The notes: generated by a model not told the origin, from the sequence alone. Positions 25,643 to 37,150 are shown, counted from the first letter of the stretch. The stretch is DNA of 64,000 bases from Pseudomonas sp. FP453 (GCF_030687495.1 NZ_CP117435.1:5894501-5958500), one strand, 5' to 3'. Numbers and translations are program-made.

Positions 25643-27997
25643 ATGAAGCGCGTCTTGCAGGTTCTCGCGGTTCTGCTGGTGTTGGTCGCCGTTGGCGCCG
25701 GCGTGTACCTCTACAGCAAGCAACCGACCCGCCAGGGCACGGTGACGCTGGCCAACCTGCAAGGTTCGGTCACGGTGCGGTATGACGACCGTGGCGTGCC
25801 GCATATCCGCGCCGAAAACGAGACCGACCTGTATCGCGCCCTGGGCTTCGTGCATGCCCAGGACCGCCTGTTCCAGATGGAGATCATGCGGCGCCTGGCC
25901 CGTGGCGAGCTGGCCGAAGTGCTCGGGCCCAAGGTGCTGGAGACCGACAAGCTGTTCCGCAACCTGCGCATCCGCGACCGCGCCGCCACCTACGTCGCGC
26001 AGCTGGACCATGAATCCGCGCACTGGAAGGCCCTGCAAGCCTATCTGGACGGGATCAATCAATATCAGGACAGCCACGCCAGCCCGGTGGAGTTCGACGT
26101 GCTGGGCATCCCCAGGCGGCCGTTCACCGCCGAAGACACCATCAGCGTCGCCGGATACATGGCCTACAGCTTTGCCGCCGCCTTTCGTACCGAACCCTTG
26201 CTGACTTACGTACGCGACCAACTGGGCAGCGACTACCCGAAAGTCTTCGACCTCGACTGGCAACCCAAGGGCGCCCTCAACCTCGCCGCCAGCGATTGGC
26301 AGACCCTCGGCGCAATCGCGTCCCTGAGCGAACAGGCGCTGGCCGACAACGGCCTGCCGCAGTTCGAAGGCAGCAACGCCTGGGCCATCAGCGGCAACCG
26401 CACCAAAAGTGGCAAGCCGCTGCTGGCCGGCGACCCGCATATCCGCTTCTCGGTGCCGTCGGTGTGGTACGAGGCGCAGCTGTCGGCGCCGGGTTTTGAG
26501 TTGTATGGCTATCACAACGCGCTGGTGCCGGTGGCGTTCCTGGGGCACAACCTGGACTTTGGCTGGAGCCTGACCATGTTCCAGAACGACGACCTCGACC
26601 TGATCGCCGAGAAGGTCAACCCGGACAACCCCAACCAGGTCTGGTATCACGACGCCTGGGTCGACATGACCCGCACCGAGCAGCAGATCCAGGTCAAGGG
26701 CCAGGCCCCGGTCAGCCTCACCCTGCGCCAATCGCCCCACGGCCCGATCATCAATGACGTGCTCGGCGACAACGCCGGCAAGACCCCGATTGCCATGTGG
26801 TGGGCGTTCCTCGATACGCAGAACCCGATCCTCGAAGGTTTCTACCAGCTCAACCGCGCCGACACCCTGGCCAAGGCCCGCGCGGCAGCGGCCAAGGTCT
26901 CGGCGCCGGGGTTGAACATCGTGTGGGCCAACGCCAAGGGCGACATCGGCTGGTGGGCGGCGGCGCAGTTGCCAATCCGCCCGGCCGGGGTCAACGCCGG
27001 GTTTATCCTCGATGGCAGCACGGCCCAGGCCGACAAGCTGGGTTTCTACCCGTTCAGCGCCAACCCCCAGGAAGAGAACCCCGCGCGCGGTTATGTGGTG
27101 TCGGCGAATGCCCAGCCGGTATCGCCCATCGGCCTGGAGATCCCCGGCTATTACAACCTGGCCGACCGTGGCCAGCAGTTGAACGCGCAGTTGAGCGACC
27201 ACAGCGTGAAGTGGGATGTGAACAACAGCCAGGCCCTGCAACTGGGCACCACCACCGCCTTTGGCCCACGCCTGCTGGCGCCGCTGTTGCCGGTGCTGCG
27301 CGAGGTGGTCAAGGACCCGGCGCAATTGCAGCTGGTCGAACAACTGGCCGCCTGGAAAGGCGACTACCCGCTGGATTCCACCAGCGCCACGCTGTTCAAC
27401 CAGTTCCTGTTCAACCTCGCCGACGCGACATTCCACCCCAAGCTCGGCGACGGCATGTTCAAGACCCTGCTCAGCACCCGCGTGATCGACGCCGCGCTGC
27501 CGCGCCTGGCGGCAGCGCCGGACTCACCGTGGTGGAACGGCCAGCGCGCCGAGACCGTCAAGCGCGCCTGGGACAACAGCCTCGCCCACCTCAAGAGCAC
27601 CTTCGGCGATGACCCGAGCCAGTGGCAATGGGGCAAGGCCCACACCCTGACCCACGGCCATCCATTGGGCATGCAGAAGCCGTTGGACCTCGTGTTCAAC
27701 GTCGGCCCGTTCCCGGCACCGGGCAGCCACGAGGTGCCGAACAACCAATCGGCGAATATCGGCCCGGCGCCGTGGCCGGTGACCTACGGGCCTTCGACCC
27801 GTCGCCTGATCGACTTTGCCGACGTGGCCCACGCCCTGACCATCAACCCGGTGGGGCAAAGCGGTGTGCCGTTTGACCGGCATTATGGGGACCAGGCGGA
27901 GACCTATATCGAGGGCGGTTACGAACAGGCGCACTTCACCGATGAAGAAATCACCGCCAATACCCGTGGCACCTTGAAACTGCTGCCCGCCCGATAA
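25643..27997 (+). CDS. Penicillin acylase family protein (AHL acylase HacB-like)
   Basis: A 784-residue periplasmic Ntn-hydrolase that would self-cleave into alpha and beta chains. An N-terminal hydrophobic signal or anchor (about 4-22) is followed by the alpha-chain motif RYDDRGVPHIRAENETDLY. The predicted nucleophile is Ser244 in FEGSNAWAISG, the first residue of the beta chain, and GDPHIRFSVPS follows. Its position beside the spu locus matches P. aeruginosa hacB (PA0305), an acyl-homoserine-lactone acylase, so quorum-signal hydrolysis is plausible. PvdQ-type or beta-lactam acylase activity cannot be excluded. Confidence 0.88.
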   Translation: MKRVLQVLAVLLVLVAVGAGVYLYSKQPTRQGTVTLANLQGSVTVRYDDRGVPHIRAENETDLYRALGFVHAQDRLFQMEIMRRLARGELAEVLGPKVLETDKLFRNLRIRDRAATYVAQLDHESAHWKALQAYLDGINQYQDSHASPVEFDVLGIPRRPFTAEDTISVAGYMAYSFAAAFRTEPLLTYVRDQLGSDYPKVFDLDWQPKGALNLAASDWQTLGAIASLSEQALADNGLPQFEGSNAWAISGNRTKSGKPLLAGDPHIRFSVPSVWYEAQLSAPGFELYGYHNALVPVAFLGHNLDFGWSLTMFQNDDLDLIAEKVNPDNPNQVWYHDAWVDMTRTEQQIQVKGQAPVSLTLRQSPHGPIINDVLGDNAGKTPIAMWWAFLDTQNPILEGFYQLNRADTLAKARAAAAKVSAPGLNIVWANAKGDIGWWAAAQLPIRPAGVNAGFILDGSTAQADKLGFYPFSANPQEENPARGYVVSANAQPVSPIGLEIPGYYNLADRGQQLNAQLSDHSVKWDVNNSQALQLGTTTAFGPRLLAPLLPVLREVVKDPAQLQLVEQLAAWKGDYPLDSTSATLFNQFLFNLADATFHPKLGDGMFKTLLSTRVIDAALPRLAAAPDSPWWNGQRAETVKRAWDNSLAHLKSTFGDDPSQWQWGKAHTLTHGHPLGMQKPLDLVFNVGPFPAPGSHEVPNNQSANIGPAPWPVTYGPSTRRLIDFADVAHALTINPVGQSGVPFDRHYGDQAETYIEGGYEQAHFTDEEITANTRGTLKLLPAR

Positions 27998-28017
27998 TCA
28001 TCTGCAAACCCAATCAG

Positions 28018-28088
28018 TGTGGGAGTTGGCTTGCCTGCGATGGCGGTGTATCTGACACACCGCTATCGCAGGCAAGCCAGCTCCCACA
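28018..28088. repeat. REP pair (inverted, GAGCTGG core, short spacer)
   Basis: Facing REP arms with a shortened spacer (gatggcggtgtatctgacac then accgctatc). The left arm has gagttgg. It sits between the convergent acylase and glxA-type genes and is the first of three REP pairs bordering the glxA/HD module. Confidence 0.88.
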
Positions 28089-28107
28089 TTTTTGACCGCG
28101 TGGAGCT

Positions 28108-29073
28108 TCAGACCGGTGCGGCAAAATTGAGCCGGAACTGCTGCGGCGTCACCCCAAGCCTGCGGTTGAACACACTGCGCATATGCTGGGCATCACGAAA
28201 ACCGCACTGATAGGCCACGGTCTTGAGCGGTGCATGGCTGCTTTCAAGCATCACCCGCGCCGCATCCACCCGCGCCCGCTCGACAAATTCCGCCGGGGTG
28301 ATGCGCGCCTCACGGGCAAACACCCGAGAGAAATTGCGCGCGCTCATATTGGCCGCCTTGGCCAGGTCGGCAATGGTCAGATCCCCGGTCAGGTTCGCCA
28401 ACACATACAACTGCACCAAGGCCACCGCCGAGGTGGTTTCGGCGTGGGGCGTCAGAAACGGGCTGAACTGCGACTGCCCGCCCGAGCGCTGGGTAAACAC
28501 CACCAGGCGCTTGGCCACGCTCAGCGCGACTTCCGGGCCATGGTCCTGGGCCAGCAAATACAGGGACAAATCGATGCCCGCCGTGACCCCCGCCGAGGTG
28601 TAGAGGTTGCCGTCCTGCACGTACAGACGGTCGGCCTCGACCTGGGCCGTGGGACACAGGCGCGCCAGGTCGGCGGCGTCGTTCCAGTGGGTGGTGACGG
28701 TTTTGCCATCCAGCAAACCGGCGCGGGCGAGCATGAAGGCGCCGTTGCAGATGGAGCCGAAGCGTCGGGCCCTTGCGGTGGCGCCGCGCAGCCAGTCGTC
28801 GAATGGCGCGCCAAAGTCTTCGAAGGGCAACTGCGGACCACCGGCGACCAGCAGCAGGTCGTAGGCGCTCAAGGCTTCGCTGTAATGCCGATGGGCTTGC
28901 AATGACAGGCCGTTGGAAGCGGACATGTTGCCGTGAGCGAGGCCGATGACTTCCAGCTGGTATTGGTCCTGGCTGGGCAGGAAGCGGTTGGCTTCGCAGA
29001 ACACATCCATGGGCCCGGTGACATCCAGCGACTGGACGCCGGGGAAGATCAGGATGGCGATGGTTTTGCTCAT
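28108..29073 (-). CDS. GlxA-family transcriptional regulator (DJ-1/PfpI + AraC HTH)
   Basis: A 321-residue regulator. Residues 1-170 form a DJ-1/PfpI-like class-I amidotransferase fold (MSKTIAILIFPGVQSLDVTG, then CNGAFMLARAGLLDG carrying the nucleophile-elbow cysteine), and about 215-321 form an AraC-type double helix-turn-helix (MSARNFSRVFAREARITPAEF, YQCGFRDAQHMRSVFNRRLG). GlxA-type regulators sense small nitrogen compounds; ArgR and CdhR are relatives. ATG at 29071-29073 was chosen over a start 11 codons upstream because MSKTIAIL begins the fold. It is divergent from the HD-domain gene, its likely target. Confidence 0.9.
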   Translation of the reverse strand: MSKTIAILIFPGVQSLDVTGPMDVFCEANRFLPSQDQYQLEVIGLAHGNMSASNGLSLQAHRHYSEALSAYDLLLVAGGPQLPFEDFGAPFDDWLRGATARARRFGSICNGAFMLARAGLLDGKTVTTHWNDAADLARLCPTAQVEADRLYVQDGNLYTSAGVTAGIDLSLYLLAQDHGPEVALSVAKRLVVFTQRSGGQSQFSPFLTPHAETTSAVALVQLYVLANLTGDLTIADLAKAANMSARNFSRVFAREARITPAEFVERARVDAARVMLESSHAPLKTVAYQCGFRDAQHMRSVFNRRLGVTPQQFRLNFAAPV

Positions 29074-29113
29074 GAACAGGCACACCTTCTCTAACTGGAT
29101 AAACACAGAACCC

Positions 29114-29202
29114 CTGTGGGAGCTGGCTTGCCTGCGATGCAGGCACCTCGGTCTGTCAGGTATACCGAGGTGATGCTATCGCAGGCAAGCCAGCTCCCAC
29201 AG
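29114..29202. repeat. REP pair (inverted, GAGCTGG core, spacer type B)
   Basis: Facing REP arms around a spacer with caggcacctcggtctgtca and taccgaggtgatgctatc. It occupies most of the divergent region between the glxA-type regulator and the HD gene, unusual because most other pairs in this window lie at 3' ends. Confidence 0.9.
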
Positions 29203-29320
29203 TTGACCGAGTACACCCTTGGCGCGATGTACAACCACATTGGCCGGGATTGCACCCTTACGGCGATGGCCCCTTCGCAGGCACGCGACCAGACTGGAAT
29301 CCTTCCACAGGAGAACCACC

Positions 29321-29959
29321 ATGACCACCATCGCCGGCATCCAGATCCCCGACAGCGCCCTCGCCAAGGCCACCACTGAATACATCCGCGACGTCGAATC
29401 CGACCTGCTCTACCACCACTCCCGCCGGGTCTTCCTGTTCGGCGCGTTGAGCGGTGAGCGCAAGCAACTGGCCTACAACCCGGAGCTGCTCTATGTCGGC
29501 GCGATGTTCCACGACCTGGGCCTGGTGGCCGGCCATCGCAGTGACAACGAGCGTTTTGAAGTGGATGGCGCCGATGCGGCGGCGGCCTTTCTCAAGCCTT
29601 ACGGGCTGAGCGATGACGATATCGAACAGGTGTGGCTGTCCATCGCCCTGCACACTACGCCGGGCGTGCCGCAACATCTGCGCCCGACCGTGGCCTTGGT
29701 CACCGCCGGTGTGGAGATGGACGTGCTGGGCATGGACTACGCGGCCTTTTCCAGCGTGCAGCGCGAAGCGGTGGTGCATGCGCATCCACGGGGTGAAGGG
29801 TTCAAGGAGTGCATCATCTGCGCGTTTGCCGACGGCTTGCGCCATCGTCCGCAGACTACGTTTGGGAATGTGAAGACGGATGTGCTGGTGGATCAGGAGC
29901 CGGGGTTCAGGCCGATGAATTTTGTCGAGGTGATCCGCAAATCCCCTTGGACTGCCTGA
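29321..29959 (+). CDS. HD domain-containing metallohydrolase (cyanamide hydratase-like)
   Basis: A 212-residue cytoplasmic protein with the HD-domain metal ligands visible as YHHSRRVFLFG near 29 and MFHDLGLVAGH near 63, then SIALHTTPGVP near 110 as the third ligand region. The arrangement resembles the Ddi2/3 cyanamide hydratase branch of HD enzymes; activity is inferred. ATG 29321 has AGGAG 8 bases upstream; the frame is open 34 codons earlier without similarity. It is divergent from the GlxA-type regulator, which probably controls it. Confidence 0.85.
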   Translation: MTTIAGIQIPDSALAKATTEYIRDVESDLLYHHSRRVFLFGALSGERKQLAYNPELLYVGAMFHDLGLVAGHRSDNERFEVDGADAAAAFLKPYGLSDDDIEQVWLSIALHTTPGVPQHLRPTVALVTAGVEMDVLGMDYAAFSSVQREAVVHAHPRGEGFKECIICAFADGLRHRPQTTFGNVKTDVLVDQEPGFRPMNFVEVIRKSPWTA

Positions 29960-29988
29960 AACACAACCCGACAAACACCACAAAACAA

Positions 29989-30078
29989 CTGTGGGAGCTG
30001 GCTTGCCTGCGATAGCGGTCTATCAGTTAATGATTTGTTTACTGATACACCGCTATCGCAGGCAAGCCAGCTCCCACA
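29989..30078. repeat. REP pair (inverted, GAGCTGG core, spacer type A)
   Basis: Facing REP arms with spacer gatagcggtctatcagttaa ... actgatacaccgctatc. It lies between the convergent HD gene and spuH, the third REP pair around the glxA/HD module. Confidence 0.9.
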
Positions 30079-30108
30079 TTTTGATCCGGTTTCTTCAGGT
30101 AGACCTGA

Positions 30109-30993
30109 TTAGACCGGCGCAGGCGCCCGACGCTTGTCCGGCTGTTGCCAGCCATCCGCCGCCGCTTCTTCAATCGCTTGCTGGATCGCTTTCTTGCGTT
30201 TCTCTTCGGCACGACGGCTGAAGAACCACACCAGGAAGGTCACCAGCGACACCGCCAACAGAATCAAGCTGGCCACGGCGTTGATCTCGGGTTTGACCCC
30301 CAGGCGCACCGCCGAGAACACTTCCATCGGCAAGGTGGTCGAACCCGGCCCCGACACGAAGCTGGCAAGTACCAGGTCATCGAGGGACAGCGCGAACGAC
30401 ATCATGCCGCCCGCCGCCAGCGACGGCGCGATCATCGGGATGGTGATCAGGAAGAACACCTTCCACGGCCGCGCCCCGAGGTCCATTGCCGCTTCTTCAA
30501 TCGACAGGTCCAGCTCACGCAAGCGCGCCGACACCACCACCGCCACATACGCCGCGCAGAAGGTGGTGTGGGCGATCCAGATGGTGACGATGCCACGCTC
30601 TTGCGGCCAGCCGATCATCTGCGCCATCGCCACGAACAGCAGCAACAGCGACAGACCGGTGATCACTTCCGGCATCACCAACGGCGCCGTCACCAGGCCG
30701 CCGAACAGCGTGCGGCCCTTGAACTGGCTGATACGCGTCAGCACGAATGCCGCCAAGGTACCCAGCGCCACCGCCGCCACCGCCGTGTAGCAGGCGATTT
30801 CCAGGGAGCGCATCACCGAACCCATCAACTGGGTGTTGTCCAGCAGGCCCACGTACCACTTGATCGACCAACCGCCCCACACCGTCACCAGCTTGGATTC
30901 GTTGAACGAGTAGATCACCAGGATCAGCATCGGCAGGTAGATGAACAACAACCCCGCCACCAGCATGAAGCTTGAGAAACTGACGCGCTTCAT
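30109..30993 (-). CDS. spuH: Polyamine ABC transporter permease SpuH (PotI-like)
   Basis: Inner-membrane subunit of the putrescine/spermidine importer. The 294 residues have six helices and the ABC-permease EAA loop (EEAAMDLGARPWKVFFLITIP near 170-190) that contacts the ATPase SpuF. The C-terminus is a basic cytoplasmic tail (SRRAEEKRKKAIQQA). It overlaps spuG by 4 bp (ATGA), so the two are translationally coupled. It is the last gene of the spuABCDEFGH run. Confidence 0.95.
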   Translation of the reverse strand: MKRVSFSSFMLVAGLLFIYLPMLILVIYSFNESKLVTVWGGWSIKWYVGLLDNTQLMGSVMRSLEIACYTAVAAVALGTLAAFVLTRISQFKGRTLFGGLVTAPLVMPEVITGLSLLLLFVAMAQMIGWPQERGIVTIWIAHTTFCAAYVAVVVSARLRELDLSIEEAAMDLGARPWKVFFLITIPMIAPSLAAGGMMSFALSLDDLVLASFVSGPGSTTLPMEVFSAVRLGVKPEINAVASLILLAVSLVTFLVWFFSRRAEEKRKKAIQQAIEEAAADGWQQPDKRRAPAPV

Positions 30994-31910
30994 ATCTTGC
31001 CCTCCATCTCTTTGGCTTGGCTGCGGTTGAACAGGATGATCGGCACGATCAGGATCGCCAGCATCACCACCGCCAGGGCAGACGCCACCGGCCAGTCACG
31101 GTTGTTGAAGAATTCTTGCCACAACACTTTACCGATCATCAGGGTTTCCGGGCCGCCCAGCAGTTCCGGGATCACGAACTCGCCCACCACCGGGATAAAC
31201 ACCAGCATGCAGCCGGCGATGATGCCGTTCTTGGACAGCGGCACGGTGATCTTCCAGAAGCTGTTGAAGGTGCTCGAACCCAGGTCGGACGCGGCTTCCA
31301 GCAGGCTCTGGTCGTGTTTCACCAGGTTGGCGTACAGCGGCAGGATCATGAACGGCAGGTACGAATAGACCACGCCGATATACACCGCGATGTTGGTGTT
31401 GAGGATCTGCAGCGGCTCGTTGATCAGCCCCATGGACATCAGGAAACCATTGAGCAGACCGTTGTTGCTGAGGATGCCCATCCACGCATACACGCGGATC
31501 AGGATCGCGGTCCAGGTCGGCATCATGATCAGCAGCACCAGCACGGTCTGCATCTCTTTGCGCGCGGTGGCAATGGCGTAGGCCATCGGGTAGCCGATCA
31601 GCAGGCACAGCAGCGTGCTGAAGAACGCCATTTTCAGCGAGCCCAGGTAGGCCGCGATGTACAGCTCGTCGCCCGCCAGCAAGCTGTAGTTGGCCAGGTT
31701 CAGCACCACTTGCAGCTTCTGCTCAACGTAGGTGTAGATCTCGGTGTACGGCGGGATCGCTACGTCGGCTTCGGCGAAGCTGATTTTCAGGACGATGAAA
31801 AACGGCAAGGCGAAGAACAGGAACAGCCACAGGAACGGAATCCCGATGACCACCTGCTTGCCGCTGGGGACGATGCGCTGCAAGCGTCGCTTGAGTTTTT
31901 TTGTGTTCAT
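30990..31910 (-). CDS. spuG: Polyamine ABC transporter permease SpuG (PotH-like)
   Basis: The second permease subunit of the polyamine importer: 306 residues, six helices, with the EAA loop near LLEAASDLGSSTFNSFWKIT (about 208-227). ATG at 31908-31910 gives MNTKKLKRRLQR and overlaps the spuF stop by 4 bp. An open-frame start 12 codons upstream lies inside spuF and lacks similarity. The paired SpuG-SpuH heterodimer forms the membrane channel. Confidence 0.95.
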   Translation of the reverse strand: MNTKKLKRRLQRIVPSGKQVVIGIPFLWLFLFFALPFFIVLKISFAEADVAIPPYTEIYTYVEQKLQVVLNLANYSLLAGDELYIAAYLGSLKMAFFSTLLCLLIGYPMAYAIATARKEMQTVLVLLIMMPTWTAILIRVYAWMGILSNNGLLNGFLMSMGLINEPLQILNTNIAVYIGVVYSYLPFMILPLYANLVKHDQSLLEAASDLGSSTFNSFWKITVPLSKNGIIAGCMLVFIPVVGEFVIPELLGGPETLMIGKVLWQEFFNNRDWPVASALAVVMLAILIVPIILFNRSQAKEMEGKI

Positions 31911-33049
31911 GAGCGCAGTACCACGCCGCTGTCGTCTTCCCACCACACGTACACCTGGTCACCCCAGGTTGGGCGCTGGCCACGGCGCTCGGCGTTGGCG
32001 ACAAAGGACTGCACCAGCTTGCCGCTCGGCAGCTCCACGTAGAACACCGAGTGGCCACCCAGATATGCAATGTCATGCACCTTGCCGCTGGACCAGTTGT
32101 GCTCGCAGGTCGGCATTTCCGACGTCACCAGCAGCTTTTCCGGGCGGATGGCGTAGGTCACCGACTTGTCTTCCACCGCCGTGGCGATGCCGTAGCCCAC
32201 GTAGATGTCGCGGTCCAGGTCCGGGCACTTGAGCACCGCGTGGCCTTCGGCGTCGTCCACCACCTGGGTTTCGAAGATGTTGACGTTGCCGATGAACTCG
32301 CACACCAGGCGGCTGGTGGGGGTTTCGTAGATGTCGATCGGGCTGCCGATCTGGGCGATCCAGCCCAGGTGCATGATCGCGATGCGCTCGGCCATGGTCA
32401 TGGCCTCTTCCTGGTCGTGGGTCACCATCACGCAGGTCACGCCGACGCGCTCGATGATTTCCACCAGTTCCAGCTGCATCTGCGAACGCAGCTTCTTGTC
32501 GAGGGCGCCCATGGGCTCATCGAGCAGCAGCAGTTTCGGGCGCTTGGCCAGGGAACGGGCCAGGGCCACACGCTGGCGCTGGCCGCCGGACAACTGGTGC
32601 GGCTTGCGCTTGGCGTACTGGCTCATCTGTACCAGCTTGAGCATCTCGGCCACGCGCGCATCGACCTCGGCCTTGGGGATCTTGTCCTGTTGCAGGCCGA
32701 AGGCGATGTTCTGCGCCACGGTCATGTGCGGGAACAAGGCGTAGGACTGGAACATCATGTTGATCGGCCGCTCGTAGGGCGGCATATCGGTGATGTCCAC
32801 GCCGTCGAGGTAGATGCGGCCCTCGGTCGGGCGCTCGAAACCTGCGAGCATGCGCAGCAAGGTGGACTTGCCCGAACCCGAACCGCCGAGCAAGGCGAAG
32901 ATCTCGCCTTTCTTGATTTCCAGGGACACATCGTCCACGGCAATCGTCTCGTCGAACTTCTTCGTGACCCGGTCGATTTTGACCAGCACCTTCTTAGGTG
33001 TCTGGTCGCCCTCGAGGGCTTTCTTATAGGCGCCGGAGGCAACTGCCAT
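31907..33049 (-). CDS. spuF: Polyamine ABC transporter ATP-binding protein SpuF (PotG-like)
   Basis: The 380-residue ATPase that energises polyamine import. It has Walker A GGSGSGKST near 56, the Q-loop in MMFQSYALFPH, the ABC signature LSGGQRQRVALARS near 153, Walker B LLLLDEPMGALD near 175 and the H-loop in VTHDQEEA. A C-terminal TOBE regulatory domain (about 290-380) ends the protein. It lies 64 bp downstream of spuE and overlaps spuG by 4 bp. Confidence 0.96.
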   Translation of the reverse strand: MAVASGAYKKALEGDQTPKKVLVKIDRVTKKFDETIAVDDVSLEIKKGEIFALLGGSGSGKSTLLRMLAGFERPTEGRIYLDGVDITDMPPYERPINMMFQSYALFPHMTVAQNIAFGLQQDKIPKAEVDARVAEMLKLVQMSQYAKRKPHQLSGGQRQRVALARSLAKRPKLLLLDEPMGALDKKLRSQMQLELVEIIERVGVTCVMVTHDQEEAMTMAERIAIMHLGWIAQIGSPIDIYETPTSRLVCEFIGNVNIFETQVVDDAEGHAVLKCPDLDRDIYVGYGIATAVEDKSVTYAIRPEKLLVTSEMPTCEHNWSSGKVHDIAYLGGHSVFYVELPSGKLVQSFVANAERRGQRPTWGDQVYVWWEDDSGVVLRS

Positions 33050-33113
33050 TTACGAAACTCCCAACAAAAATGTCTGTTCGCCCGAAGCAGGCGAACCTTG
33101 GATAGTTTGGGCT

Positions 33114-34220
<1,107 letters not shown>

Positions 34221-34316
34221 TTAAATAGTTGGGCCTTGAAGTTGTTGCCCGGCAACAAAACCGGCGCGCAACTTACCCTCGATAAACCGATCCGGCAAAA
34301 CTTTCTGTCATTTAAT

Positions 34317-34439
34317 GTGTGGGAGCTGGTTTATGTGGGAGCAGGCTTGCCCGCGATGGCGGTGTGTCAGCCAGCATCTGTATCAACTGATACACCGCTA
34401 TCGCGGGCAAGCCCGCTCCCACAAAAGAAACTCCCACAG
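34317..34439. repeat. Nested REP pair between spuE and spuD
   Basis: A GAGCGGG-class inverted pair (34334-34423, left arm gagcagg) sits inside outer half-arms gtgggagctgg (34317 on) and ctcccacag (to 34439). The outer arms are of the GAGCTGG class, so the inner pair appears inserted into an older REP. It interrupts the spu operon between spuD and spuE. Confidence 0.88.
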
Positions 34440-34449
34440 GTCCTACGGG

Positions 34450-35655
<1,206 letters not shown>

Positions 35656-35727
35656 TCAGGGGCCGGCTTTCAACCAAAGCCCCTACATTTATAACCGCCC
35701 GGAAGCAGCGCCTCCTGAGCCTAGCAC

Positions 35728-37092
35728 TTAGCCCTGCAATGCCGCCAAAGTCAGGTCCAGGCACTGGCGAGCCTTGGTGACCAACTCGTCGATTTCCGCC
35801 TTGCTGATCACCAGCGGTGGCGAAATGATCATGGTGTCGCCCACGGCGCGCATGATCAGGCCATTTTCGAAGCAGAACGTGCGGCAGATCATGCCAGCAC
35901 CACGGCCTTCGTAACGCTTGCGCGTGGCCTTGTCCTGCACCAGCTCGATGGCGCCCAACATGCCCACACCGCGAACTTCTCCCACCAACGGGTGATCCGC
36001 CAGTTCCCTCAGACGTTTCTGCAAATACGGTGCCGTTTCGTCATGCACGCGGCTGACGATTTTTTCATCGCGCATGATGCGGATGTTTTCCAGGGCCACC
36101 GCCGCTGCCACCGGGTGGCCGGAGTAGGTGAAGCCGTGGTTGAAATCGCCCCCTTCGTTGAGCACCGCCACCACTTCATCGCGCACGATCAGGCCGCCCA
36201 TGGGGATGTAACCCGAGGTCAGGCCCTTGGCGATGGTCATCATGTCGGGCTTGAGGTCGTAGAAATCGCTACCGAACCACTCACCGGTACGGCCGAAACC
36301 GCAGATCACTTCGTCCGCCACAAACAGGATGTCGTACTTGGCGAGGATTTCCTTGATGCGCGGCCAGTAGGTGGCAGGCGGCACGATCACGCCACCGGCG
36401 CCCTGGATCGGCTCGGCAATAAAGGCACCGACGTTGTCCACGCCCAGTTCCAGAATCTTCTCTTCCAGCTGGTTGGCGGCCCACACGCCGAATTCTTCCG
36501 GGCTCATGTCGCCGCCTTCGCCAAACCAGTACGGCTGGGCGATGTGGCTGATGCCTGGGATCGGCAAGTCGCCTTGTTCATGCATATAGGTCATGCCGCC
36601 CAGGCTGGCGCCGGCCACGGTGCTGCCGTGGTAGCCATTCTTGCGGCTGATGATGGTTTTCTTGTTCGGCTGGCCTTTGATCGCCCAGTAGTGGCGGACC
36701 ATGCGCAACATTGTGTCGTTGCCTTCGGAGCCGGAACCGGTGAAGAACACGTGGTTCATGCCGGCAGGCGCGATGTCGGAAATGGCCTTGGCCAGTTCCA
36801 GCACCGGCGGGTGAGCGGTCTGGAAGAACAGGTTGTAGTACGGCAGTTCTTTCATCTGCTTGGCGGCGGCGTCAGCCAGTTCATCGCGACCGTAACCGAT
36901 CGCCACGCACCACAGGCCGGCCATGCCGTCGAGGATCTTGTTGCCTTCGCTGTCCCACAGGTAGACGCCGTGGGCTTTGGTAATGATGCGCGGGCCTTTC
37001 TCTTTCAATTGCTTGAAGTCGCTGAACGGCGCCAGGTGGTGCTCACTGCTCAAGGCTTGCCATTCACGGGTTTGCGGGTTGTTGCTGGACAT
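35728..37092 (-). CDS. spuC: Polyamine:pyruvate aminotransferase SpuC
   Basis: Class-III PLP aminotransferase that transaminates putrescine and other polyamines (or glutamyl derivatives) with pyruvate. The 454 residues show the cofactor region FFTGSGSEGNDTMLRMVRHY near 116-135, the Asp of LFVADEVICGFGRTG near 260 and the PLP lysine in MTIAKGLTSGYIPMGG at about 289. It lies between spuB and spuD with 58 and 168 bp gaps. Confidence 0.94.
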   Translation of the reverse strand: MSSNNPQTREWQALSSEHHLAPFSDFKQLKEKGPRIITKAHGVYLWDSEGNKILDGMAGLWCVAIGYGRDELADAAAKQMKELPYYNLFFQTAHPPVLELAKAISDIAPAGMNHVFFTGSGSEGNDTMLRMVRHYWAIKGQPNKKTIISRKNGYHGSTVAGASLGGMTYMHEQGDLPIPGISHIAQPYWFGEGGDMSPEEFGVWAANQLEEKILELGVDNVGAFIAEPIQGAGGVIVPPATYWPRIKEILAKYDILFVADEVICGFGRTGEWFGSDFYDLKPDMMTIAKGLTSGYIPMGGLIVRDEVVAVLNEGGDFNHGFTYSGHPVAAAVALENIRIMRDEKIVSRVHDETAPYLQKRLRELADHPLVGEVRGVGMLGAIELVQDKATRKRYEGRGAGMICRTFCFENGLIMRAVGDTMIISPPLVISKAEIDELVTKARQCLDLTLAALQG

Positions 37093-37150
37093 ACCAATCT
37101 CCTAGACTTTTCAGTGAAGGGCGCGCCGTTTAAAGGGCGCGCCCGGCGCA

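Noticed and set aside
25010..27436. 808-residue minus-strand frame opposite the penicillin acylase gene
   Set aside because: Shadow of a clear Ntn-hydrolase; no motifs and no ribosome-binding site.
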